Shown here piece after piece: positions 8,525 through 16,188 of a DNA stretch of 64,000 nt. The stretch covers positions 1 to 64,000 of the forward strand of contig JAJRXM010000060.1 of the NCBI GenBank assembly GCA_024276275.1, written 5' to 3'. Each line of letters starts with the position of its first letter. Within the stretch, counting starts at the first letter, position 1. Both the position numbers and the translations under genes were made by a program. The notes beneath the pieces were generated by a model. It was not told where the DNA came from. It saw nothing but the letters and a program-made list of their open reading frames with translations, and made no database searches. Origin of the DNA: Candidatus Zixiibacteriota bacterium. Its GTDB lineage: Bacteria; Zixibacteria; MSB-5A5; GN15; FEB-12.

Positions 8525-8976
8525 AACATGACTTTAATAAATTAACAGATATATTTGATAAATATCCGAAAACACAGGAATCGTTAATTGCTATTTTGCA
8601 AGATATACAAAAAGAATATCAGTATCTTCCTTGTGAAGCATTAGAACAGACCTCCGATGTGCTTGATGTGCCTCTTTCAAAAGTTTTTTCGGTTTCGACT
8701 TTTTATAATTCGTTTTCACTGACTGCCAAAGGTGAAAAAGTTGTAAAAATTTGTACCGGTACTGCTTGTCATATTCGGGGAGCAAAACTTTTACAAGACC
8801 AGCTTGAAAACCATCTTGCTATTAAAGCAGGTGAAACAACTGAAGATATGAAATTCACTCTTGAAGTAGTAGCCTGTGTAGGTGCCTGTGCGATGGCACC
8901 GGTTGTAGTAGTCGGTGACAAGTATCACGGTTCGGTTAAAGTTTCCAGAGTTAAAAAATTGGTGAAGGCGAAATAA
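8521..8976 (+). CDS. NuoE/HydC-like [2Fe-2S] subunit
   Basis: 151-residue thioredoxin-fold [2Fe-2S] protein of the NuoE/HoxE/HydC/HndA family. Ligands are visible as CTGTACH and, about 40 residues later, CVGACA. It normally accompanies a NuoF-type flavoprotein to link NADH oxidation with iron-sulfur carriers. The start overlaps the KorC stop (ATGA), so both are made together. It is distinct from the complex I nuoE at 49.5 kb. No hydrogenase catalytic subunit follows, so its partner is probably the KOR complex rather than a hydrogenase; that is inference from the operon. Confidence 0.85.
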   Translation: MKHDFNKLTDIFDKYPKTQESLIAILQDIQKEYQYLPCEALEQTSDVLDVPLSKVFSVSTFYNSFSLTAKGEKVVKICTGTACHIRGAKLLQDQLENHLAIKAGETTEDMKFTLEVVACVGACAMAPVVVVGDKYHGSVKVSRVKKLVKAK

Positions 8977-8977
8977 G

Positions 8978-10831
8978 ATGCATATAGCAAACCCTAAAGA
9001 TTTGAACAAAATAAAAAAAGAGTCACTCGCCGTCTCTAAAAAACATCCGAAAAAAGTTTTAGTATGTTGCGGTACCGGATGTATTGCCAACGGTGCTATA
9101 AAAATAGTTGATTCGGTTCGTGACGGTTTAGAAAAACGAAAGTTAAAAGATGTCTCGGTTGAGATATTAAAAGAGACCGGTTGTCACGGTTTTTGTGAAT
9201 TAGGACCTTTGGTAATTATTGAACCTCAGGAAACTTTTTATACAAAAGTAAAATCGAAACATGTGTAAGATATTTTAGATAAATCATTTTTAGATAATGA
9301 AGTTATCGAACCGCTTCTGTTTACAAATCCTGTTGACGGGTCAAAAATTACGAAATATAACGACATTTCATTTTTTAAACATCAGCAGCGTATTGCTCTG
9401 CGAAATTTAGGAAAAATATCCGCTCATGATATGAAAGAATATATCGGTGTTGACGGCTATCAGGCACTTGCAAAAGTTCTGCACAAAATGACACCTGATG
9501 AAGTCATCGATGAAATTATTAACTCCGGTCTGCGTGGTCGTGGCGGTGGTGGATTTTCGGCAGGTAAAAAATGGAAAATTTGTAAAAATATAAAAGCTGA
9601 AAAACATTATGTAATCTGCAACGGCGATGAAGGCGACCCGGGTGCATTTATGGACCGCTCGATTATGGAAGGCGACCCTCACGGTGTTTTAGAAGGTATG
9701 ATGATTGCTGCCTATGCAGTCGGTGCAAAAGAAGGATATATTTATGTTCGTGATGAATATCCTCTGGCAGTGACGCATCTTGAAAAAGCAATTCTTGACT
9801 GCGAACGATCAGGTTTGCTGGGTGAAAATATTTTAGGTACCGACTTTTCATTCTCAATAAAAATAGCCCGTGGTGCCGGTGCCTTTGTATGCGGGGAATC
9901 ATCAGCGTTGATGAAGTCTGTTGCAGGGGAAGTCGGTGAACCGAGAGCAACGTATATTCGTTCGGTTGTTAAAGGTCTCTATGATGAACCGACCGTTCTT
10001 AACAATGTTGAAACTTTAGTAAATGTACCGACAATTATTCGTAAAGGTGCCGACTGGTATAAGTCAATAGGAACCAAAAAAAGCACAGGTACAAAAGTTT
10101 TTTCATTAGTCGGTAAAGTACGCAACACCGGCCTGATTGAAGTGCCGATGGGAATAACATTACGGGAAATTATTTATGATATCGGCGGCGGGATTTTAGA
10201 CGACCGTCCATTTAAAGCAGTACAGACAGGCGGACCTTCGGGCGGATGTATCCCTGAGTCGATGCTTGACCTGCCTGTTGATTTTGATTCACTAACTGAG
10301 GTCGGTTCCATGATGGGATCGGGCGGTATGATTGTTATGGATGATACAACCTGTATCGTTGATGTTGCCAAGTATTTTCTGGAATTCTTAGTAGAAGAAT
10401 CTTGCGGAAAATGTACACCTTGTCGAGAGGGGCTCTATCAACTTCATAAACTGCTTGAGAAGATTTGCTCAGGTAAAGGTGAGATGTCTGACATTGAAAA
10501 GATGGAACGATTATCGGAAAATGTTATGATAGGCTCTTTGTGTGGTCTTGGCAAATCAGGTCCGAATCCACTTATGAGTACGCTCAAATACTTCAAAGAT
10601 GAATATATTGCTCACATTAAAGATAAAAAATGTCCTGCTGGAGTTTGTCCTGAACTTATTACCTATAAGATTTTGGATAACTGTACCGGATGTATGGCGT
10701 GTATCCCCGCCTGCGGATATGATGCGATTGAAGGTAAGAAAAAAGAAGTTCATGTTATTACTCAAGATAAATGCACCAAGTGCGGTGCCTGTTATGCAGT
10801 CTGTAATTTTGATTCGATTTTAGTAAGTTAG
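8978..10831 (+). CDS. NuoF/HydB-like NADH-binding flavoprotein, interrupted by in-frame TAA
   Basis: A 617-codon reading frame of HydB/NuoF type, split by one TAA at codon 97 (9266-9268). Before the stop is the thioredoxin-like [2Fe-2S] domain (CCGTGC at 30-35, ETGCHGFCELGPL). After it, the same frame continues without another stop through DPVTG-like NPVDGSKI and ISFFKHQQRIALRN to the NADH/FMN site GLRGRGGGGFSAGKKW, the cluster motif CGKCTPCREG and a C-terminal two-cluster ferredoxin (CTGCMACIPAC, CTKCGACYAVC). This is the domain order of bifurcating-hydrogenase HydB. The stop falls where homologues have a variable linker often containing Glu, so GAA to TAA is possible. A downstream ATG at 9431 would make a protein lacking the first domain. 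Confidence 0.82.
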
Positions 10832-10839
10832 GAGTATAG

Positions 10840-11565
10840 ATGATTCATATAACTATAAACGGAAAAGTTGTTCAGGCAAAAGATGGCGAGATGCTTCTTA
10901 CCGTTATACGCCGTGAACAAATTGATGTCCCTACTCTCTGTCATCACGAAGCTGTGGAACCGTCGGGTGCCTGTCGTCTTTGTATGGTTGAGATTACAAA
11001 ACCTGAATGGGACGGATGGTGCGATTATGTAACCTCATGCCTCTACCCTGCCGCTGACGGTCTGATTGTCAACACCCATGCACCGAAAGTGAACGAACTG
11101 CGATCTTCTATTTTGGATATGTATTTAGCACGTCATCCGAAGTCACCGGAGATTCGTCAGCTTGCCGCTGAATACGGAGTACTGAAAACACAGTTTGAAG
11201 AAATTGTTGACGGTAATAATTGTATTTTGTGCGGTATCTGTACCCGTATTTGTGACACGATGGGGTTCCATGCTATCTCTATGGTCGGACGGGGACACGG
11301 CAAAGAAGTCGCTCCGCCACTTAACATGGCACCTGATGCATGCGTAGGATGTTTGTCATGTGCCAAAAATTGTCCGACAAATTATATCGAGTATAATGTG
11401 AGTAACGGTAATTTATCTATTTGGAAAAAAGATTTTAAAATGGCTGCGTGTAAAGAATGCGGTAAAACAACAATCACAAAAGAATTTGCCGAATATCTGA
11501 GTAAGAACCGTGATATCAATATAGATTATTTTGAAAATGTGACGAATGTCACCGAAAAGAACTAG
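10840..11565 (+). CDS. NuoG/HoxU-like iron-sulfur protein
   Basis: 241 residues. N-terminal plant-type [2Fe-2S] ferredoxin domain (CHHEAVEPSGACRLCMVE), then an NADH-dehydrogenase G-like region with CILCGICTRICDTM and CVGCLSCAKNCPTNYI for two [4Fe-4S] clusters, then a short CKECGK knuckle. It equals the N-terminal electron-wire part of NuoG, or of HydA without its H-cluster domain. The ATG at 10840 has GGAG just upstream and lies 8 bases after the flavoprotein. Probably conducts electrons between the NADH site and ferredoxin/KOR. Confidence 0.82.
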   Translation: MIHITINGKVVQAKDGEMLLTVIRREQIDVPTLCHHEAVEPSGACRLCMVEITKPEWDGWCDYVTSCLYPAADGLIVNTHAPKVNELRSSILDMYLARHPKSPEIRQLAAEYGVLKTQFEEIVDGNNCILCGICTRICDTMGFHAISMVGRGHGKEVAPPLNMAPDACVGCLSCAKNCPTNYIEYNVSNGNLSIWKKDFKMAACKECGKTTITKEFAEYLSKNRDINIDYFENVTNVTEKN

Positions 11566-11611
11566 CCGGAACTATGGGACGGATTTCTAACTGGGATAGG
11601 GAGGCAAGATC

Positions 11612-12046
11612 ATGAACAACAGATTTATCGTAAAACCTGAACTCTGCACCGGTTGCCGTTCGTGCGAATTAGCCTGTTCGTTTACCCATGCTGTCGACGG
11701 TGTACGTTCATTAACTCGTATCACTCCGATTGACGGCGGTTTTAAAGATTTATGGGTGCCGGTTACCTGTTTACAATGTGATGATGCTGCCTGTATAAAA
11801 TCATGTTTGGTCAACGCACTCAAACGGAACCCCGTTACCGGAGCAGTTGAGCTGAACCATGAAGTATGCGTGAATTGTATGGCGTGTGTGGCGGCCTGTC
11901 CGTTTGGATGTGCAGTGCTTGACACGCAGACTAATTTGATTGTGAAGTGTGACTTGTGTGGAGGTGACCCTGCCTGTGCTCATTTCTGTCCGACCAAAGC
12001 ACTTGAGTGGAAACCGATTCCGAAGGCTGTGAAAAAGACGGGGTAG
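11612..12046 (+). CDS. Polyferredoxin, 4Fe-4S (HycB/CooF-like)
   Basis: 144-residue iron-sulfur protein resembling HycB/CooF/DmsB-type electron carriers. It has four Cys clusters: CTGCRSCELAC, CLQCDDAACIKSC, CVNCMACVAAC and CDLCGGDPACAHFC. No signal peptide, so it is cytoplasmic. GGGAGG lies 8 bases before the ATG. It is the last gene of the KOR operon, which ends at a strong terminator, and may be the exit carrier of the complex. Confidence 0.8.
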   Translation: MNNRFIVKPELCTGCRSCELACSFTHAVDGVRSLTRITPIDGGFKDLWVPVTCLQCDDAACIKSCLVNALKRNPVTGAVELNHEVCVNCMACVAACPFGCAVLDTQTNLIVKCDLCGGDPACAHFCPTKALEWKPIPKAVKKTG

Positions 12047-12075
12047 GGATTTTTCATATATAGATTAGTTATAGA

Positions 12076-12099
12076 GGCGGTTTCTCAACCGCCTTTTTT
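12076..12099 (+). terminator. Rho-independent terminator of KOR operon
   Basis: A 7-bp GC-rich stem GGCGGTT / AACCGCC with loop TCTC is followed by six T. It sits between the convergent KOR operon and the TonB receptor gene. Confidence 0.85.
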
Positions 12100-12104
12100 G
12101 TTCT

Positions 12105-14540
12105 TTAAAACGAAGTTTTTATGCCGAAAAATATTTGGCGGGGAGCATAGAAATTCAACGGATTGTTTTGAGCTAATTTATATCTTGACTCAAATTCAGC
12201 ACCCGTCGTAGAAGATTCTGACCGGACTATTCCCTCAGGTGATTCTAAATATCCTGTTCTTGTCGGAGAACCGGTTGCAGTATAAACACCGGTTATAAAT
12301 TTTTCATCCAATAAATTTTTGATAAACAGATAAGGAATTATTGTATAAGAAGAAAATTTAAATTCTTTTTCCAATTTTAAATCAAGAACTCTGCTTTTAT
12401 CTGTCCGAGAACTGTTAACCTCTCCTGTCGTAAAACCTGTGACCGGTACAATCGTCACAGCATCATATACTACTGTCGGAGTATATGGCGAGCCTGATTC
12501 CTGTTTTGCTATAAGATTTACTATAAGACCAAAATTTGTTTCATAAGACAAACCCGCTACAATTTTTACGGTTCGGTCATAATCAAGCGGTAACTCCGGT
12601 CTTGGAACACTTTTCCAGGCTATTGAGCCTCTTGGAATATCAATACTTGTTGCCTGACTTTTGGTAGCATCAATAAACCATCCAAAATTTATCCCATTAT
12701 CATATTGCAATAAAAAATTTATACCCGTATAAGAGGAAGTTCCTTTGCTACTATAATTCTCATATTGAAAAGGGAACGCCGGAGTTTGAATAGTGACCAC
12801 TATTTTCTTTGTATAATCAATATTTATAAAAGTGAGACCAAATTTCATTTTGTTACCTATTTTAGACTTTAACCCTAATATAGTTGTTTCAGATTTGACA
12901 GGTTCTAAAGAAGAAGTCGGAAAAGGGAAATACCTGCCTGCCCCTATTCGAGCTTCGACAAAATCATAGCCGACATATATATTTTTATAAGGTGTAACCT
13001 GTCGATTTAGGCTCCAATTTAAGAAGAGATTCGTATTATCAGTTGCCTGAACATCAAATCCAACTTGAGGATTAAAGCCAGTATGAGCCTTAGTTGCAAC
13101 CATATCTTCTTCATCTAAAGTAAAATCGTAAGAATATGTAGTATCCGGGTCAAAAGGTCTTGCAAGCGACCGTAATTGCAAGGCGTTATAATCATAACGG
13201 TCGTATCTGACACCTACGTTTAGCGTTAATCTATCGATTGTTATTTTATCGCTTATATACAAAGATAGTTCTGTTGGCTGTTTGCTGTTATTTTTCCATG
13301 ATTGATTATCCGATTCGACTCCTAATGAATCAAAACCGTATCGATTCATATTTTGGCGAACATAACCTTGTGAAGGAGTCAAATCAGAGAAATATCTTAA
13401 TCTGTTTTTTTTATAAAGAATACCTGTTTTTATAGTATGTATATCTTTAATACTATGGATTATCTCTCCCCTGAATTGTTTGTACGATGTGATTTGATGT
13501 AAATATCCATCATAATATGACTCGTAAAACTCACCTGCCCCAACCGGAACAGAGTCCCCTTCTTTGAAAAGATTATAGACATCATATCTCGGGTTTGCAA
13601 ATTCTCTTTGATAAGCATTATAATTATCAAAAATGACACCGTCACCTTTTATTCGTTCTGATTTAAAATATCCGACAGACAAGTTGAACTGTGTATTTTC
13701 TGACAGTTTTTGTTCAAGCAGAGCATTTAGACCGTAGGTTTCATCTTTGTATCTCGGCGTGTGAGAAATCTGACCGGGTTGTGAAGGGTTGTTATAATTA
13801 TGCAGATACTCCTGCCATTTGTCGACGGCACCGTCGACAGTAAATATAAAACGTGATTTTGTCGTTAGGTCATACTGTAATTTTCCGTGATAGGTCCAAC
13901 CTGATAGTTGGTTATTCGGTAAGATATCAGGGCTACCTGCGAGGACTTCTGATGTCAACGATGAGGGCATACGGTCACCCAGTGACCGTCGTTCAAAGGC
14001 AGTCCAGAATTTTAGTTTGTCATTGTCAAATAGCGAACCGCTGAATATCCCACGATAATATTTTTGGTCGAATTTATTTTCTACCGTATTATCTGAAAGA
14101 ACTTCAAAGGAGCCGTGATAACCGGTCGATAGTTTTGGACTTGATAATTGTATAACTGCTGAATTGGCATTGCTGAACTGAACAGGGACAGCACCGCCGT
14201 AGATATTAATATCATCAAAAAAAGCCGAAGCAAACGACACATCGGAGACACCGGTCAACGGGTTCCTAAACGACAGACCGTTAACAATAATATCTTGTTC
14301 ATTAAATGCTCCTCCAAGAAAATGCAGTTCGGGAGCGTTTGTTGTTCTACTGCTTGTTCTGTAATTTCTATACATTTCGACAGCTGTACTTTGGTATCCG
14401 AGATAGTCTTGATAACGGAAACTTAACGATTGAGTAATTTTATGTTTAATATCGGTTGTATCTTTAGGGGTCGCAGCATTTGAATTCAGACAAAATATAA
14501 AAATAATTATAGTCGTTGTAAGGCTTGTGATTCGATTCAT
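12105..14540 (-). CDS. TonB-dependent receptor-like outer-membrane protein
   Basis: About 811 residues from the ATG at 14540 (GGGAGA 5 bases upstream; ATGs at 14552 and 14567 are less likely). A signal peptide ends near NSNAATP. The plug-like region contains APELHFLGGAFNEQDIIVNGLSFRNP and the following VPVQFSNANSAVIQLSSP. The rest is a series of amphipathic beta strands rich in Tyr, Asn and Gly ending in an aromatic Phe (GIKTSF), as expected for an outer-membrane barrel. The substrate is unknown. No carboxypeptidase-regulatory-like N-terminal domain is seen. Upstream lies a 780-base repeat-rich gap. Confidence 0.8.
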   Translation of the reverse strand: MNRITSLTTTIIIFIFCLNSNAATPKDTTDIKHKITQSLSFRYQDYLGYQSTAVEMYRNYRTSSRTTNAPELHFLGGAFNEQDIIVNGLSFRNPLTGVSDVSFASAFFDDINIYGGAVPVQFSNANSAVIQLSSPKLSTGYHGSFEVLSDNTVENKFDQKYYRGIFSGSLFDNDKLKFWTAFERRSLGDRMPSSLTSEVLAGSPDILPNNQLSGWTYHGKLQYDLTTKSRFIFTVDGAVDKWQEYLHNYNNPSQPGQISHTPRYKDETYGLNALLEQKLSENTQFNLSVGYFKSERIKGDGVIFDNYNAYQREFANPRYDVYNLFKEGDSVPVGAGEFYESYYDGYLHQITSYKQFRGEIIHSIKDIHTIKTGILYKKNRLRYFSDLTPSQGYVRQNMNRYGFDSLGVESDNQSWKNNSKQPTELSLYISDKITIDRLTLNVGVRYDRYDYNALQLRSLARPFDPDTTYSYDFTLDEEDMVATKAHTGFNPQVGFDVQATDNTNLFLNWSLNRQVTPYKNIYVGYDFVEARIGAGRYFPFPTSSLEPVKSETTILGLKSKIGNKMKFGLTFINIDYTKKIVVTIQTPAFPFQYENYSSKGTSSYTGINFLLQYDNGINFGWFIDATKSQATSIDIPRGSIAWKSVPRPELPLDYDRTVKIVAGLSYETNFGLIVNLIAKQESGSPYTPTVVYDAVTIVPVTGFTTGEVNSSRTDKSRVLDLKLEKEFKFSSYTIIPYLFIKNLLDEKFITGVYTATGSPTRTGYLESPEGIVRSESSTTGAEFESRYKLAQNNPLNFYAPRQIFFGIKTSF

Positions 14541-14775
14541 TCTATCTCCCATAAAATATATTCTCATAATTTAGTAACAAAATAGAAAGGAATGGATTTG
14601 TAGTCAAGCTATGTATGTGAAATTATTAGAGAGTTGATTAAGTAAGTTTGTCGAAACTGCAGGGTTTGACTTACACTGCTTATTTTAAGGAAAGGAAAAA
14701 GATGAGATTGCCACACTCCCTCCGGTCGTTCGCAATGACTGCTGTTGCGATAGATTTGTTATATTTGTTTCTGTT

Positions 14776-14805
14776 CTGGACTCCGTGTCAAGCACGGAGA
14801 GGAGT
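14776..14805. repeat. Intergenic hairpin repeat, TCAAG loop (copy 2)
   Basis: Identical over 30 bases to 3023-3052. The stem CTCCGTG / CACGGAG is at 14781-14787 and 14793-14799, with loop TCAAG. Confidence 0.75.
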
Positions 14806-14892
14806 TCGGTGGAAATGATAAGATGGAACAGGCAGGTCGGTTCCCTACTACATCCCATAGTCCATTTAGAGGGGAACAAAATAACATTGTTG

Positions 14893-14915
14893 GATTCCAA
14901 ATCAAGTTTGGAATG
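14893..14915. repeat. Intergenic hairpin repeat, TCAAG loop with different stem
   Basis: The 8-bp stem ATTCCAAA / TTTGGAAT encloses the same loop TCAAG (14902-14906) and is followed by GACATTGACAT. Relative to the CTCCGTG/CACGGAG copies the stem bases differ on both sides while pairing is kept. A worn copy of the right half occurs at 3209-3225 (AATCAAGTTTGGGATGA). Confidence 0.75.
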
Positions 14916-14947
14916 ACATTGACATAGTAGTTATAGTAGATTTGAGT

Positions 14948-14968
14948 ATACTTCGACAAGCTCAGTAT
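14948..14968. repeat. ATACT...AGTAT hairpin repeat (copy 2)
   Basis: ATACT / AGTAT arms around TCGACAAGCTC; one base different from 3170-3190. Followed by GACAT, as with the other units. Confidence 0.65.
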
Positions 14969-15137
14969 GACATATTCTACCTGATTCCAAATCAAGAGGT
15001 TGTGTCGCAATTCTAATTTTCAACAAGTTATGTCGGTTCCTAAAGCCGCAAAGCGGGTTTGTTAACCGACATTGCCTATTGTACACAGCCTCCAAGTCGG
15101 GAATGACATTGACATATAAATACATTAGATAAGAAAT

Positions 15138-15159
15138 ACCCTTCGTCTCCGCTCAGGGT
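15138..15159. repeat. ACCCT...AGGGT hairpin repeat
   Basis: ACCCT and AGGGT arms around TCGTCTCCGCTC, followed by GACA. Same plan as the ATACT/AGTAT units but with different arms; a worn relative lies at 37843-37866. Confidence 0.6.
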
Positions 15160-15322
15160 GACAATTAATCCACTTTAAAATTAACCTTGACTTTAAGGCT
15201 AAATTTCAAGTTTTTATAAGGATAAAGTAAGGTAAGTAGTTTGCGGAAATCTGTACAAAATCTGTCGGCAACTTATACTAAGAATATGCGTATCAATACA
15301 ATAACTTGCGGAGGCAGGATAT

Positions 15323-15652
15323 ATGAAACTAACTGACCGCGAAGAAAACGGTGTTATTATACTGGAACCGACCGGAAAAATAATGGGCGGTCCGGATGCA
15401 AGTCTTTTACATGATAAATTATATGAATTTATCGAACAGGACAAAAAGAAATTTGTCGTTGACTTATCAGCAGTCGACTGGATGAATTCCACAGGTCTCG
15501 GCATTCTAATTTCCGGTTACACAACTCTTCGTAACAACAACGGGCAGCTTAAGCTGGCTAATGTCACAGAAAAAATAAAAACTTTATTAGTAATCACCAA
15601 ACTTGATCCGGTGTTTGAATCGTTTGATACTATTGCTGATGCGATTCAGTAA
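15323..15652 (+). CDS. STAS-domain anti-sigma factor antagonist (RsbV/SpoIIAA-like)
   Basis: 109 residues, a single STAS domain. DLSAVDWMNSTGLGIL carries the conserved phosphorylatable serine (Ser56). In partner switching the unphosphorylated form binds the anti-sigma kinase and frees its target. GCGGAGG is about 9 bases before the ATG. The anti-sigma-like ATPase and SpoIIE-type phosphatase follow, making a full partner-switching set, although no sigma factor is present here. A terminator-like hairpin separates it from the next gene, which may set different levels of the two. Confidence 0.88.
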   Translation: MKLTDREENGVIILEPTGKIMGGPDASLLHDKLYEFIEQDKKKFVVDLSAVDWMNSTGLGILISGYTTLRNNNGQLKLANVTEKIKTLLVITKLDPVFESFDTIADAIQ

Positions 15653-15695
15653 TTTAATGAATAACATAACTTTTTGCAGATAATTATTATTTGCG

Positions 15696-15728
15696 GGCAG
15701 GCACATTTTATCTGCGTCTGCCTCTTTT
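15696..15728 (+). terminator. Possible attenuating hairpin after STAS gene
   Basis: GGCAGGC / GTCTGCC form a 7-bp stem with one G-U pair and a 13-base loop, followed by TCTTTT. It lies between the antagonist and the kinase gene and could reduce read-through; the T-tract is imperfect. A related GC-rich palindrome is at 30404-30427. Confidence 0.45.
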
Positions 15729-15745
15729 CTTAGGAGTACACAGGC

Positions 15746-16168
15746 ATGCATGAACCTATTATTAAAGGCAACATGATAAGTATACCCTCCTGCCTGGAGT
15801 ATCTTACCAATATAGATGATTTCATCGAAGGGATTCTTCGAGGCTTTGATGTCGAAGAATCGGTTATAGCCGATATTGCCATCTCTGTATCTGAGTTAGT
15901 AAATAATTCAGTCAGCCACGGTAATAAATCTGACCGTAGTAAAACAGTTTCTGTTACTATTTCTAAAAAAGGGAATGATATCGAAATTGTTATTACAGAT
16001 CAGGGAATAGGTTTTAACCCTCAGGATATATCGAATCCTTTGGATGAAGAAAATCTATTAAAAGATACCGGGCGGGGATTTTTTATTGTAAACACACTAA
16101 TGGACAAAGTTGATGTAAAAACAACTGATAGTGGAACAATAACGACAATTACCAAGTCTATTGTATAA
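15746..16168 (+). CDS. Anti-sigma regulatory factor, GHKL ATPase (RsbW-like)
   Basis: 140 residues, HATPase_c fold. SVSELVNNSVSHGN is the N-box, DQGIGFNP the G1 box and DTGRGFFIVNTLMDKV the G2 box of RsbW/SpoIIAB-type serine kinases. It should phosphorylate the STAS antagonist and sequester a sigma factor or other partner. AGGAG lies 8 bases before the ATG at 15746. Confidence 0.87.
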   Translation: MHEPIIKGNMISIPSCLEYLTNIDDFIEGILRGFDVEESVIADIAISVSELVNNSVSHGNKSDRSKTVSVTISKKGNDIEIVITDQGIGFNPQDISNPLDEENLLKDTGRGFFIVNTLMDKVDVKTTDSGTITTITKSIV

Positions 16169-16188
16169 GATAGGGTATAAAATCCTCA

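Larger units (their letters stand above)
14541..15322. other. Repeat-rich intergenic region
   Basis: About 780 bases between divergent genes with no supportable coding sequence. It holds at least four short hairpin repeats (14776-14805, 14893-14915, 14948-14968, 15138-15159) plus partial copies such as ATTCCAAATCAAG at 14984-14996 and TCCAAGTCGGGAATGACATT near 15090. Short open frames here lie across the repeats and are not believed. Confidence 0.7.

Noticed and set aside
9431-10831. A separate NuoF gene starting at 9431
   Set aside because: The frame is open upstream to the TAA at 9266, no ribosome site precedes 9431, and the lost residues match the HydB family.
5096-12046. A bifurcating [FeFe]-hydrogenase
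   Set aside because: NuoE/NuoF/HydB-like subunits are present but no H-cluster protein (the NuoG-like gene ends before any such domain).
14541-15322. Several 60-95 codon open frames
   Set aside because: They run across hairpin repeats, lack ribosome sites and have repeat-derived composition.
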